DNA of 64,000 nt from UMGS1649 sp045534225 (GCA_045534225.1 JAZSJJ010000001.1:73789-137788), one strand, 5' to 3'. Shown: positions 34,378 to 44,783, counted from the first letter of the stretch. Numbers and translations: made by a program. Notes: generated from the letters alone by a model not told the origin.

Positions 34378-34866
34378 TTAAGAATTTATTATTTCATCTA
34401 ATATATTCTTAACTCCTTTTATAAAGTTATCTGTATTACTAGTATATACTTTAGGTTCAAAATTTGCAATCTCTTTAATCTTATCTACAATTAGATTTTC
34501 ATCTTCTGTACTTAGTATATACCCATCATCTGTCATCTTTTTAATTACTTGTAACTGATGATCATTTACGTGTTCGTTATATTTTGCAAGTCTTGGTACT
34601 GCAATTACCTTTTTGCCAAGTTTAACTGCATTTAGTATAGAACCCACTCCACCGTGAGTTATTATTATGTCTGCTTTTTCCATAAAGCCTGCAAATTCTT
34701 CAAACGGAATATAATTTAATATTTTTACATATTCAGATTCATACTTAGTGTTTCCTGCTTGCACAATAACTTCATCAGTTATCTTTTTATCTATTACTGC
34801 TTTTTCAACAGCTTCTATAAGTCTCTTAAAAGACCAATCTTGTGTTCCTACTGTAACAAATATCAT
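34378..34866 (-). CDS. Alg13/PssE-like glycosyltransferase catalytic subunit
   Basis: 162 residues, the C-terminal GT28-type half. MIFVTVGTQDWSFKRLI, IITHGGVGSILNAVKLGKK and NEHVNDHQ are the donor-binding motifs. Family members work as pairs with a membrane-anchored Alg14/PssD partner, encoded directly upstream with a one-base overlap. Together they add the second sugar of a lipid-linked repeat unit. Last gene of the polysaccharide locus. Confidence 0.88.
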   Translation of the reverse strand: MIFVTVGTQDWSFKRLIEAVEKAVIDKKITDEVIVQAGNTKYESEYVKILNYIPFEEFAGFMEKADIIITHGGVGSILNAVKLGKKVIAVPRLAKYNEHVNDHQLQVIKKMTDDGYILSTEDENLIVDKIKEIANFEPKVYTSNTDNFIKGVKNILDEIINS

Positions 34867-35345
34867 TAAAAGGCACCTCCTAAATGTATACCATTAGGAT
34901 ATACTTCTCTTAATTCTTCCCATTGGATTATGAACTTATCTGCATATTTGTATAAAAATTTACCTGTTCCGGTTGGTGTATATACATTTGCAAACGTTTC
35001 TATAAACACAAGTTTTGCGCCAAATAGCTTTCCTATAATACATAAAGGCATTGCTGTATGAGCGCCTGTTGTAACTATTACTTTTGGTCTAATTTTAATA
35101 TACAATCCAAGTAATTTAATTGTATTTAATATTACCTTAAATACATATTCAATCTTTTTAGTTCTTATACCTAATATAACATAGTGTATACGCTTGCCAT
35201 ATTCTTTTTTAAGTGATTTTGTAGAGCCTGTCTTCTCTGTTACTATATGATAATCATAATCCTTAAAAATTGGTTTTAGAACCATTAATTCAGATAAATG
35301 TCCACCTGTGCTAGAGATAAATATTACTCTATTATTTTTCTTCAT
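34866..35345 (-). CDS. Alg14/PssD-like glycosyltransferase subunit
   Basis: 159 residues. VIFISSTGGHLSELMVL near the start, VVTTGAHTAMPLCII in the middle and IETFANVYTPTGTGKFLY later are typical of Alg14/PssD, which recruits the catalytic partner to the membrane. Stop and next start share one base. Fits the start of repeat-unit assembly. Confidence 0.88.
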   Translation of the reverse strand: MKKNNRVIFISSTGGHLSELMVLKPIFKDYDYHIVTEKTGSTKSLKKEYGKRIHYVILGIRTKKIEYVFKVILNTIKLLGLYIKIRPKVIVTTGAHTAMPLCIIGKLFGAKLVFIETFANVYTPTGTGKFLYKYADKFIIQWEELREVYPNGIHLGGAF

Positions 35346-35358
35346 ATGTCCTCCGTTT

Positions 35359-36336
35359 TTATTTACTAACGATGTAGTTTATATTAGCAATGAATTTATT
35401 AAAGCTTTTTATATATCTTCCCTTTATGCCCATAGTCTTAAAGTATCTATTCTTTTTATATTCTGGGAAGTTTTCGTTCACTTTATTTATTGCAAAGTTA
35501 ATTCCCTCTTTATATTTTTTCTTGTCTTTACACTTAGCAAGTCTTTTAGGGAATGTTGCATAGGCATATCTTAAATATAGATACTCAAGCTCCTCTTTAT
35601 ATTCTTCGTATATACCTTGCTCTTTGTAATACCTAATTACTGTATCCATATTTGTAATTATATCATAAAGCTTATCGTTATATGTGTATGTTATAGAGTT
35701 TCCTCTTTGAAGATAATTATATAAAGGTTCTTTTACTACACCTATACTATTTATTCTTGGATACACCTTAAGGTTGAACTCCATATCCTCATACCATACA
35801 CCTTTAGAAAATTCTACACAATCAAGTATGCTCTTTTTATATATTTTATTCCATACTACAGGATAATATACAAGCATTGTTTGTTTAATTTCATCTTTAC
35901 TAAAGAGGTCTTTCTCATATGCTGAAGAGACTATCTTTTCCTTATCACTATTTTCATAAACAAGTCTTACATCACATGCTACTATATCATAATCTTTTTC
36001 TAAAGCTTTATTCATCATAAGCTCATACATATTAGGTTCAATATAGTCATCGCTATCTACAAAAGCTATGTACTCCCCTTTTGCTTTAGACATACCAAGA
36101 TTTCTAGTATCACTTAAGCCAGTATTTTCTTTAGATATATATGTTATTTTATCTTTGTATTCTTCTTTTTCTAAATATTTAGTTATAATTTGTTCAGAAT
36201 TGTCTTTAGTACCATCATTTATTACTATAAGTTCAAAATCTTTATATGTACTATTTAATATTCTATCTAAACATTTATCCAAATATTTTTCTACATTGTA
36301 TACTGGTACAATGATACTAAGTTTTGGTAAACTCAT
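35359..36336 (-). CDS. GT2-family glycosyltransferase
   Basis: 325 residues. LSIIVPVYNVEKYLDKCLDR, a NDGTKDNS loop, and the DSDD metal-binding motif (FVDSDDYIEPNMYELM) define a GT-A, family 2 enzyme; WYEDMEFNLK follows. Probably adds a sugar to the lipid-linked repeat. Directly abuts the Wzy-like gene. Confidence 0.9.
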   Translation of the reverse strand: MSLPKLSIIVPVYNVEKYLDKCLDRILNSTYKDFELIVINDGTKDNSEQIITKYLEKEEYKDKITYISKENTGLSDTRNLGMSKAKGEYIAFVDSDDYIEPNMYELMMNKALEKDYDIVACDVRLVYENSDKEKIVSSAYEKDLFSKDEIKQTMLVYYPVVWNKIYKKSILDCVEFSKGVWYEDMEFNLKVYPRINSIGVVKEPLYNYLQRGNSITYTYNDKLYDIITNMDTVIRYYKEQGIYEEYKEELEYLYLRYAYATFPKRLAKCKDKKKYKEGINFAINKVNENFPEYKKNRYFKTMGIKGRYIKSFNKFIANINYIVSK

Positions 36337-37953
36337 TTATTTTCCCTCTTTTCTTGTTAACTTGTTAAATTCATTTATTAAGGCTCCTGTCATAATAGCC
36401 ATATATATTGTAACTATATATTCATCTATTACATGTCCAGCAAAGAAACCAATTACATACATCATAAATATCGCTAAAACATACGCCATTATTCTTGCAT
36501 TAAATAACATTTTAATTTTCCTTAAACCTGCTACTACTACATAAAGCACTGCAATAGCATATGGTGATACAAATAATATAATTCCTATTACACCTATATT
36601 GTAATAATGAGATATTAAATCGTTTTCAATCATATACTCTCTTTGATTCATAGGTGTTGCGCCCATTCCAACAAGAGTATCTTTCAATGTATTGTTATTT
36701 AATTCCTTAATTCTTTTAATAATAACTGATTGTCTTGAACGATTATCTCCTTTTACAGAAATAGGTTGTTCAAACAAATTAACCCAAAACTCTGGATCTT
36801 CTGTATAAGGATATATATTCATAACATACTTTTTAGCAATAGCGTGTTGTCTGTAATTTGTTTCAATATATTTACACATTGTTCGATATGTCAATTCATC
36901 CAAAGTAATATTCTTATTCTTTTTGGCTTTCAAATATTCTCTCATCTTAGCTTCATCTGAAACAATTTCATTATACGCTTCAATCGTTATATATTCATTT
37001 TTTGCAGCTTCTTCATCAGATAGTTCTACATACATTTCGCTATTAACTGATGCAAATGTTCTGCTATTTGATGGCGAATATTTATATATTAAAATACCCA
37101 CGGCTAATATACTCAATATCGCTAATATTCTTTCAAAATGTATTTTACGTTTCTTTATTATAGATATTACTATATAACCTAAAACCATTGCAACTATACA
37201 CAACACACATCCATATGTTGCAACTCTTGTTCCTACAAGCACCATAGATATCACTTGTAATAACAAAACAATATATACTAGTGTTTTATTATATTTTACG
37301 ACATAAAGCAGTGTTATTGGTAACAGTACCACAAGCAATGCGCCTATTTGATTTGCAGATACAAAGTATCCCTTAGATAAGGTTTCTCTATACGAAAGCT
37401 CATCATATTTAAACCAGTCAAAAACATTATATTCAATAAAAGCATTTGTTGGTGAATATGATGCATATGAAATCTTGAATACATTTGTTGTAACTATTAT
37501 TAATGCTATTATAGCAACTGATACTAGTATTGCTTTTTCTATGCGCTCTTTCTTTGGTTTGGTTATAACAACAACATACATTAGAATTATTGGCACTACC
37601 AAACGTAATACATACATTAGCTCAGTAGTAAAGCTATATAACCCGTTTGTTATATAATATCCACCACTATTTACTATGTTCATGTGATGGAAAGTTGCAT
37701 ATATTCCAACTACTGCTAAATAGCCAATAAGGGTGTATAACCAATTTAATTTGTATTTGTATATAATTTGGCTTATACCAACTATAATAACCAAAGCTAC
37801 TATTGTTATTGTTCTTGTGAAAGTTACTATTGAGATTCCTAATATATCTAAATCTTCACCTATAACTCCCATATATATATCGCAAAGAGGCTGCATAATT
37901 AAAAATATAACTAGTATAACATTTATTATTCTATTTATCTTTTTATTTTTCAC
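36337..37953 (-). CDS. O-antigen ligase/polymerase-like membrane protein (Wzy type)
   Basis: 538 residues with about eleven membrane segments and one large outside loop of about 130 residues (about 300-425, NSRTFASVNSEMYVELSD onward). This plan, and the location between glycosyltransferases and a flippase, fits the Wzy polymerase or ligase of a surface polysaccharide. Sequence motifs of the family are weak, so the call rests on topology and context. Its start overlaps the upstream GT4 gene by 11 bases. Confidence 0.75.
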   Translation of the reverse strand: MKNKKINRIINVILVIFLIMQPLCDIYMGVIGEDLDILGISIVTFTRTITIVALVIIVGISQIIYKYKLNWLYTLIGYLAVVGIYATFHHMNIVNSGGYYITNGLYSFTTELMYVLRLVVPIILMYVVVITKPKKERIEKAILVSVAIIALIIVTTNVFKISYASYSPTNAFIEYNVFDWFKYDELSYRETLSKGYFVSANQIGALLVVLLPITLLYVVKYNKTLVYIVLLLQVISMVLVGTRVATYGCVLCIVAMVLGYIVISIIKKRKIHFERILAILSILAVGILIYKYSPSNSRTFASVNSEMYVELSDEEAAKNEYITIEAYNEIVSDEAKMREYLKAKKNKNITLDELTYRTMCKYIETNYRQHAIAKKYVMNIYPYTEDPEFWVNLFEQPISVKGDNRSRQSVIIKRIKELNNNTLKDTLVGMGATPMNQREYMIENDLISHYYNIGVIGIILFVSPYAIAVLYVVVAGLRKIKMLFNARIMAYVLAIFMMYVIGFFAGHVIDEYIVTIYMAIMTGALINEFNKLTRKEGK

Positions 37954-39136
37954 AGTCTACCTCCAGTACTTCCTTTATCTTATTTATTATTCTCTTGTTC
38001 TCTCCTTCATATGTATAGTACTTGGCGTTTTCTGTTAATTTCATCACCATTTCATCGTTAGTTAATATTTTTTTAATTCCCAAATATACACCTTCGTCTG
38101 TATTATCTACAACTATGCCTAAATCTTTAGTTACCATCTTATTCGTATTGGCAACATTAGTTGTAATTACCGGAAGTCCTAGCACTAAGGCTTCTATTCT
38201 AACCATACCAAAAGATTCGCTTCTAGACGGCATAATATATAAATCACAATTTTTCATAAATGAATAAGGATTGTTTTCTAGTTCAGACATTGTAATTAAT
38301 TCTATATTATCTTTTAAGTTATATTCTTCAATTTGTCTATTAAGTTTATCTTGCTCTTTTCCATAGCCTAAAATATATATCTTTAACTTGTCTATTTTTA
38401 TATTATCTTCTTTTAACTTATTTAATGCAGTTATTATTCTGTCAAAACCTTTTTCATAGCAAAATCTCCCTAGTGTTACAACATTTAATTTATTTTTGTT
38501 AACAGCTATATCCGATTCACATTTTGCTCTTTCTAATATACCTACTTCATCTATATAATTTTCTATAACTTCTGTTCTATCTTTTAGTCCATATATATCA
38601 TTAAAAGATTTTGCTGCATCTTCAGACACAATAATATGCTTATTAAAAGCATTAAAAACGATTCTAAAGAATTTTTCGTATCTTTTGGTCATATTATATG
38701 TCTTATAATCTTCATGCACCCAATTTATCTTATATTTTGCATTACCACTTGCAACAAACACAGAACATATTCCAGCCTTAAATGCCACTTCTACGTCATA
38801 TTCTTCAAGCTTCATATCTTTTCTTATCTTCGCCATGTATTTAGTTGCTTGGGCAGTCTTCATAAGAAATGATAGATATAACTTTCTTAGAGCACCAAAT
38901 ATATTTCCAGATAAAAGCAACTCTTTTACCCCTATATCTACTATGTTTAATTTTTTAGGCCCATAAATAACCCTTATTTCTGGTCTTAGATTAGAAAGTC
39001 TTGTTCCGTTGTTGTGCAACACAAGAACTGTTATATCTAATCTTTTTAGATCTATTTTGTTTAATATGTTTTCTAGAACTATACTTACGCCGCCTAATTT
39101 TCTTTCATCAACAACGAACAACACTTTTTTCTTCAT
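37943..39136 (-). CDS. GT4-family glycosyltransferase
   Basis: 397 residues. VLFVVDERKLGGVSIVLENIL at the N-terminus, VNWVHED-like KINWVHEDYKTYN, TLGRFCYEKGFDRII and MPSRSESFGMVRIEAL (the E-x7-E donor site) identify a GT-B, family 4 enzyme. AAAGGAG precedes the ATG. Part of the polysaccharide operon; sugar unknown. Confidence 0.9.
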   Translation of the reverse strand: MKKKVLFVVDERKLGGVSIVLENILNKIDLKRLDITVLVLHNNGTRLSNLRPEIRVIYGPKKLNIVDIGVKELLLSGNIFGALRKLYLSFLMKTAQATKYMAKIRKDMKLEEYDVEVAFKAGICSVFVASGNAKYKINWVHEDYKTYNMTKRYEKFFRIVFNAFNKHIIVSEDAAKSFNDIYGLKDRTEVIENYIDEVGILERAKCESDIAVNKNKLNVVTLGRFCYEKGFDRIITALNKLKEDNIKIDKLKIYILGYGKEQDKLNRQIEEYNLKDNIELITMSELENNPYSFMKNCDLYIMPSRSESFGMVRIEALVLGLPVITTNVANTNKMVTKDLGIVVDNTDEGVYLGIKKILTNDEMVMKLTENAKYYTYEGENKRIINKIKEVLEVDCEK

Positions 39137-39176
39137 ACATTTCTCCTTTCTAATCTAATATATTTTGTACAAATAT

Positions 39177-40316
39177 TTATTTAATTATCTTTATTCTTTT
39201 AAGAAATCTTCTTAAAAATCTTTCTTTAGACATGTTATTTATTAATTTGATAACATCTTTATCTTCAACTTTGTCCAATCTATTGAAGAACTTTTCTCTA
39301 TTTCTGTGTTCTTTTACAGGTGCATGATGGTTATACATCAAATAGTTTAGATTTTCGTCTAGTTCATGTTTTGTTACACCTTTTAGTTTATTTATTTTAT
39401 CTAGTCCTTTTTTAGTATTTGCATACACTAAAGATATTCCATTTTCTATTTTTGAAATGTTTGTTAATTTTTCCACACCCCAAAAATCTCCCATTGTTAT
39501 ATCTGCTACTTTATATGGTTCTGTAAATTTGCAGTCACTGCAACTTGGTCTAGATATTAATGTGCGCGAAAACGCTTTTGCGAATGTATCTTCTTCAAAC
39601 TTAACGCCGTTTTCTAATTCTATAACTGGAGTTGCATTTCTCCAACCCGTTTCTTTTGCTCTAAATGTTACAGACCTAACTTTATTTCCTTTAGTTAATT
39701 CCAAACATTTAATATATTTATTAAACACCTTTGGAGATGGGTTAGAATGACAGATTATGTTACATGTAAGCAAATTATCTGCATCTCTTTTTAGATATGT
39801 ATAAAGTCCCGCTGTCATACAAGGGGTTCCTGTAAATAATACATTCATACCGGCAAGCAAATCTTTTTTCACAAGTTCATATACACCTTCTATGTTACTT
39901 CTTACATATTTAGATCCCATAAATTTCACTGCTTCTTCTAATGTTTCTGCCCTCATGTGTTTTACTTCTAACGCATCATCATATGCGGCACCGTAACACA
40001 CTGAGTTTGGTTTGGTAAATAAATCTGTTATTAAAGCATAGAACACTCCGCCAGAAGTGCTTTTGTTTAATATTTCTTTATTATTGTGTACTATACCAAA
40101 AGGAGTTATTTTTCTTTTTTCGTCTTGTTTATATGTATTACTACATACCGTTAAGCATTTATTACAATGAACGCAATTGGTTTCATCTATTACAGGATAT
40201 ATAAATCCTTCATTATCTTCCTTCATTGTAATACAATTTTTAGGACAAACATATACGCATGCTGTACATCCGTTGCATTCTTTTTTGTTTTTAGTTTTAA
40301 GATAAATATTCTCCAA
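39177..40316 (-). CDS. F420H2-dehydrogenase beta-subunit-like iron-sulfur protein of the polysaccharide locus
   Basis: 379 residues, with a TTG start at 40316, since AAAGGAG lies 8 bases upstream; the ATG at 40382 has no ribosome site. Two 4Fe-4S motifs at the N-terminus (CNGCTACVYVCP and CVHCNKCLTVC) are followed by the FrhB-type N- and C-terminal domains (SGGVFYALITDL, GTPCMTAGLYTYL, CSDCKF). Such proteins regularly accompany polysaccharide pyruvyl transferases in surface-glycan loci, where a redox modification of a sugar is assumed. A pyruvyl transferase is indeed encoded at 43502-44605. Confidence 0.85.
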   Translation of the reverse strand: MENIYLKTKNKKECNGCTACVYVCPKNCITMKEDNEGFIYPVIDETNCVHCNKCLTVCSNTYKQDEKRKITPFGIVHNNKEILNKSTSGGVFYALITDLFTKPNSVCYGAAYDDALEVKHMRAETLEEAVKFMGSKYVRSNIEGVYELVKKDLLAGMNVLFTGTPCMTAGLYTYLKRDADNLLTCNIICHSNPSPKVFNKYIKCLELTKGNKVRSVTFRAKETGWRNATPVIELENGVKFEEDTFAKAFSRTLISRPSCSDCKFTEPYKVADITMGDFWGVEKLTNISKIENGISLVYANTKKGLDKINKLKGVTKHELDENLNYLMYNHHAPVKEHRNREKFFNRLDKVEDKDVIKLINNMSKERFLRRFLKRIKIIK

Positions 40317-40460
40317 TTTATTTACTCCTTTAGCTCCAAAATGGCTTCTATTTATTATATCAAAAAAGTGGCGATATATCAAGGAAAGGTGGTGTTTTTT
40401 TGTTGCATCTTTTTTATTAATTTATCCACACACAAATTTATGCAAAAATGTTATAGAAAA

Positions 40461-40487
40461 TATTAAAGAGGGACTTAAAATCCCTCT
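40461..40487 (-). terminator. terminator after the second pilin-like gene
   Basis: 7-bp perfect stem AGAGGGA/TCCCTCT, then TTTAATATTTT on the minus strand. Confidence 0.75.
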
Positions 40488-40506
40488 TATATTTGTTTTA
40501 TTTTAA

Positions 40507-41526
40507 TTATTTTATTAAAGAAAAATCTGTTGTTGTTCCTGCTTTAGCAAGTATTGAAGCTTTTAAGCACACAACAGGATATATACCATAAGCTTCAGTA
40601 TTAGTATATGACGACTCATGCTTTATAGCCGAATCACCCGCTACCAGCACGCCAGTATTGCTATTACCCACAGGCGAAGTTGTCCAACAATAACCACTTT
40701 TAGGTATATATAAGCCGTCATTCATAAATCCTGATCCGTTTATATTATAACCCCATTTAGTATCACTTAAAACCGGTGTTATGCGTGGCATATAACCCTT
40801 AGCGTTCCAGCCAGCAGCTAGTAATTCTATAGGCGGACCACCTATCGCACCAACAACATTATCCCCATAGTCTGTATAATTAGCAAATGTCGAATATGTT
40901 CTTATTAAATATGCAACTCCTCGTGCGCTATATGTATATGGATCTGTTATATCAACTTTTTCATTATTGCCTACTCTAAACACATCGTAAAGTTCTAATT
41001 CTGCCGCCGTAAGTTCGTCTGGTGAAACTCCAAGCGAATTAACGTTTCCAAAGGTGCCATAATGTCCAACCTTCTCGCCAGCTATTAAATACACATATTC
41101 TTCGTTGTGATAATATATTCGCCAATTATTATATGTAGCGCCATTCACAGTTACCGTATAGTCTATCGTATCACCATAATTATCTGGTGTGATTAGTGAG
41201 CCTAAAGGTGTTCTATTTTTAACGCTTGAAATTGATATATTTGTGTTAGAAATACTAATATCCCAGTTAGCATCTGTTATGCCTTGTTCGTCAAGTCGTA
41301 ATTTTACCTCATTTACTAGTTCTTGATCTGTTAGTCCCTTCATATACGAATCCGCCCATATTAATGCCGCTAAATCTTGCACTTGCTTTTCATTAGTTAA
41401 TTCTACCGCTTGATTAGCTCTCTCTATTATACCGGTATTACTAAGCGTTATTAATATACTCACTGATAGTATTATCATAACTATTATTGTTATTACTAAT
41501 ACTATTAAAGATATTCCTTTTTTCAT
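40507..41526 (-). CDS. pilin-like protein with class III-type N-terminus, copy 2
   Basis: 339 residues. MKKGISLIVLVITIIVM matches the other two copies nearly letter for letter through the membrane segment, again with Val at +5, followed by TLSNTGIIERANQAVE and the NEKQVQDLAALIWAD helix. The C-terminal domain resembles that of the 4759 gene (NNWRIYYHNEEYVYLIAGE, and YPVVCLKAS near the end). AAGGAG lies 9 bases before the ATG. It is inserted within the polysaccharide locus, with its own terminator. Function unknown; likely surface-exposed. Confidence 0.65.
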   Translation of the reverse strand: MKKGISLIVLVITIIVMIILSVSILITLSNTGIIERANQAVELTNEKQVQDLAALIWADSYMKGLTDQELVNEVKLRLDEQGITDANWDISISNTNISISSVKNRTPLGSLITPDNYGDTIDYTVTVNGATYNNWRIYYHNEEYVYLIAGEKVGHYGTFGNVNSLGVSPDELTAAELELYDVFRVGNNEKVDITDPYTYSARGVAYLIRTYSTFANYTDYGDNVVGAIGGPPIELLAAGWNAKGYMPRITPVLSDTKWGYNINGSGFMNDGLYIPKSGYCWTTSPVGNSNTGVLVAGDSAIKHESSYTNTEAYGIYPVVCLKASILAKAGTTTDFSLIK

Positions 41527-41583
41527 CTTCTGTTTCTCCTTAATAAAAATATAGCATTATATATTTAATATTTTTACAATACC

Positions 41584-42993
41584 TTATTCTTTTGACTTCC
41601 TATTCTTTATTATTCTAATTATCTTTTTGAATCCGTTTTTGTTATATATAACTGTAAATGCTAATACACCTACTAACATTAATATATTTGTAACTATGTT
41701 ATTTATATAGAATGCTACAAATGTTAGTACAAACATTATAGCAAGTTTTATAAGCATTCTTATATCCATTTTGAAATTTACATATTTTTTACAATCTACC
41801 GCTCTATATATAAACATTGCAAGATATGCAACTATTGTAGATATTGATGCTGCATAAAGCCCTATATGTTTAATTAACAATAAATTAACCACTACATTTA
41901 TTATAGCAGATATAAATGATGTTTTCGATATATCTAAAGAACGTTTTTTAGCTATATATATAACACTTACAAGTCCTACTCCAACATTAAATAACGATGC
42001 TAACATTAAAAGCGGTATTTGATTATATGCTTCTCCAAACTTAGCATTTATTATTAATGGGAATAAGAATGGTGTTAACGCTATTACAAGAAGTGCTATG
42101 CTTCCAAATACTTGAAATCCCGTATTTATTATATTTGTAAAGTATCTATCTCTATCTTCACTATCTATATTTACTGCAGCAGATTCTGTCCATGCTATAT
42201 TAAATATATTATATGCATTTATATATACTCCTGAAAATTTATTTGCAGCTGCATATATACCATTTGCCCCTATGCTTAATAAACTAGATATTATTGCCCT
42301 ATCTGATACATTTATTACCCACCAAGATATAGCATTTGGTATTAACGCTATAGAATATTTTAACATTGTTTTTAATGCACTAAATCTAAATCCTGTACGT
42401 TTAATGTATTTATATGTTTTACAAGCAAAGAATAAATAAATACTTGCTAACATATTTGCTATAAAGATAGATAGGAACATTCCTTCTACTCTAAACTTTA
42501 ATACAACTATTAATAAAACATTTAATATTACTGTAAAACCAGCGACTATAAAGCTACCAATAGAATATTCCTTATTCTTTCCAAGACCTCTAGCTAATTG
42601 CAACATTAATCCAGAAGACATATTTGCTATTACATTTAGCAGCAAGAAGTGCTTATATTCACTATTTATATAATTTTGTATTATGCTATATAGTCCAACA
42701 TAAATTAGTGTTTGAAATATAAATAATATAGCTGTGCTTGTTATTAATTTTGTTTTACCAGTATCATCATCACGTGCATCTATAAGGAATCTAAATAATC
42801 CTTGTTCAATTTGTAATGTTACTATAGGTAATATACACGCTACTATCGTATTAAATAAATCTACTATACCGTATTCATCTGTACTAAATATAGCAGTATA
42901 TAACGGTAATAGGAAAAAGCTAATAAACTGCGTACAAACCTTACCTATTGTGATAATAGCCGTATTCTTCATGAGTTGTTTTTCTTTCGACAT
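41584..42993 (-). CDS. polysaccharide repeat-unit flippase (Wzx/MATE-like)
   Basis: 469 residues with about twelve to fourteen membrane segments spread evenly. The N-terminus (KNTAIITIGKVCTQFISFFLLPLYT) and the segment SIGANGIYAAANKFS are typical of the polysaccharide biosynthesis branch of the MOP superfamily. It would move the lipid-linked repeat across the membrane for the Wzy-like polymerase. Sits 17 bases after the HIT gene. Confidence 0.88.
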   Translation of the reverse strand: MSKEKQLMKNTAIITIGKVCTQFISFFLLPLYTAIFSTDEYGIVDLFNTIVACILPIVTLQIEQGLFRFLIDARDDDTGKTKLITSTAILFIFQTLIYVGLYSIIQNYINSEYKHFLLLNVIANMSSGLMLQLARGLGKNKEYSIGSFIVAGFTVILNVLLIVVLKFRVEGMFLSIFIANMLASIYLFFACKTYKYIKRTGFRFSALKTMLKYSIALIPNAISWWVINVSDRAIISSLLSIGANGIYAAANKFSGVYINAYNIFNIAWTESAAVNIDSEDRDRYFTNIINTGFQVFGSIALLVIALTPFLFPLIINAKFGEAYNQIPLLMLASLFNVGVGLVSVIYIAKKRSLDISKTSFISAIINVVVNLLLIKHIGLYAASISTIVAYLAMFIYRAVDCKKYVNFKMDIRMLIKLAIMFVLTFVAFYINNIVTNILMLVGVLAFTVIYNKNGFKKIIRIIKNRKSKE

Positions 42994-43010
42994 TTATATA
43001 TTTACCCTTT

Positions 43011-43514
43011 CTAAATTCTTTCTTTAATTTCTTTTATTTTTTCTTCATCATGTATGTATTCTTGTCTTTCTTTTACAAAATTTTTAGAACCTCTTTTTTC
43101 AAAATCATATCTAGGTATTAGTTGTATGTGGAAGTGATTCCTAGGTCCATCACACATAGTACATAAATATACACTTTCAGAACCATATACTTCTTTTAGT
43201 ATGTTCATCATTTTCTTTGCAAAAACAAATATCTTATTACATAAATCATCTGGAATATCCATCATATCTTTATAATGTGCCTTAGAAGATATTGCGGTAT
43301 GTCCCTTTGCTCTTGGATTGCCTACTAAAAAGCATTCTATTTCCTCATCTTCATATATCACTTTATCTGTGTTCTCTCCGTATAGACAATTATTATGAGT
43401 CCTATCAAAGCAAGTAGGACAAATGCCGTTATCTACTAAATCTGGCATTTTAACTTCACCTTTAATTATTAGTTCTTCTAATTCTTTATCAGATAGTCCC
43501 TTTAGCCCTTGCAT
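43011..43514 (-). CDS. HIT-domain protein with zinc-type Cys pair
   Basis: 167 residues. CPTC (about residues 33-36) followed by the HIT core: FLVGNPRAKGHTAI and the catalytic histidine block NHFHIQLIPRY, close to HxHxQ as in GalT/Ap4A hydrolase-type members. Probably hydrolyses or transfers nucleotidyl groups, possibly on a sugar nucleotide given its place in the glycan locus. It overlaps the pyruvyl transferase gene by 13 bases. Confidence 0.82.
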   Translation of the reverse strand: MQGLKGLSDKELEELIIKGEVKMPDLVDNGICPTCFDRTHNNCLYGENTDKVIYEDEEIECFLVGNPRAKGHTAISSKAHYKDMMDIPDDLCNKIFVFAKKMMNILKEVYGSESVYLCTMCDGPRNHFHIQLIPRYDFEKRGSKNFVKERQEYIHDEEKIKEIKERI

Positions 43515-44605
43515 ACTCCACCTCTTAAATATTTTATAGACTTTTCTTTTTCAACATTTAACTTATCTTTTACTGGTGCGTATTCTATTTCTTCATCTAT
43601 TTTTTTGCTTGTAACATCGTCTAATGAATTTACAGCCCTTTTCTCTAGTCCAGTAAGACTAATTAAGTCTTTTAATCGTCCACCTCTAGATTTAGGCATT
43701 ACGGCATAAAATTTTCTTTCGAATATTATACTAAATACCAAGCCGTGGAATGAGTTTGTAACAATATACTCTGCGTTCTTAAAAGCATTTATAAAATCCG
43801 CAGGCCCTTTTGTATACATAGACATCAGTTCATTTTTATATGCATTATATTTTCTAAAATGAATAACTCTAATACCAGTTTTTTGAGATAAATAATCTGC
43901 TATTTTAGTTATTTCTGGATTTTCAAACAACGTGTATACAAGTATATATTTTGTATTATCTAACTCTACCGTTTTTTCTTTACTAACCAGTTCTTCCCAC
44001 TTATCTTTTTCAAGAAGCAGTGTGGGATCAAGTACTTTCTCTACTTTTTTGCTAAGAATACTTTCTAAACCTTTTGCAATATTTTCTTCTCTTACAGATA
44101 TATATTCTAAGTCTTTTAATTTATCCTTAAACTTATCTTTATTTACTTCTAAAAGTTCATCGTTTCCAACACTTGCACCATATATTATTTTATTTTCATT
44201 TTCTTTCTTTAGATTTAAGGTATATATATCTGAAAGTCCGCCTGTAAGGTCTGGATTAAATATTTGATCGCTTCCAGCAACAAGTGTGTACTCATTAGTT
44301 ATATCTTTTTCTATATCTTCTTTTGTATAATATTTTTTAGTGTTTCCATCTAGATATCTACCACAAAAGCTCTTAAAACTTTTCTTCCTTTTTAAGTTCC
44401 TTGGCATATACCATAAACTAGAGAAAAAAGATTTAAGAGAGTTAGTTCTTATTAATTTGTAATCCTTAAGAATATGCTTATCTTGATAGTTAATAAACGA
44501 TGGTTCTGTGTCCATATCCTTTAGCACCTCTTTTAATGCATACGCTTGAAGATTTGCTCCATAATTTTCTGCGTTATGGAATGTTAAAATCTTTACTTTT
44601 TTCAT
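43502..44605 (-). CDS. polysaccharide pyruvyl transferase family protein
   Basis: 367 residues. KILTFHNAENYGANLQAYALKEVL, AGSDQIFNPDL and NSFHGLVFSIIF are the family motifs (CsaB/WcaK type). It would place a pyruvate ketal on a sugar, giving a negative charge. First gene of the locus; no strong promoter was found in front of it, though the gap to the divergent 44784 gene is AT-rich. Confidence 0.88.
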   Translation of the reverse strand: MKKVKILTFHNAENYGANLQAYALKEVLKDMDTEPSFINYQDKHILKDYKLIRTNSLKSFFSSLWYMPRNLKRKKSFKSFCGRYLDGNTKKYYTKEDIEKDITNEYTLVAGSDQIFNPDLTGGLSDIYTLNLKKENENKIIYGASVGNDELLEVNKDKFKDKLKDLEYISVREENIAKGLESILSKKVEKVLDPTLLLEKDKWEELVSKEKTVELDNTKYILVYTLFENPEITKIADYLSQKTGIRVIHFRKYNAYKNELMSMYTKGPADFINAFKNAEYIVTNSFHGLVFSIIFERKFYAVMPKSRGGRLKDLISLTGLEKRAVNSLDDVTSKKIDEEIEYAPVKDKLNVEKEKSIKYLRGGVCKG

Positions 44606-44701
44606 AAAAATCTCCTTTTTTAATTATACCAAAATACATATGTTTTAGCAATATATTAAGTGTATTTTGCCATGTTTTATGTCTACCTATACTTGATGAA
44701 T

Positions 44702-44730
44702 TTGCAATTATATATTTTTTGTGATATAAT
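44702..44730 (+). promoter_or_regulatory. promoter of the 44784 orphan gene
   Basis: TTGCAA, 17-base spacer, TATAAT with the extended -10 TGTGATATAAT. Confidence 0.8.
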
Positions 44731-44783
44731 CCATTTGCGTTATACCCCAAAAATTTATTCATAATTATGAGAAAGGACAGCCT

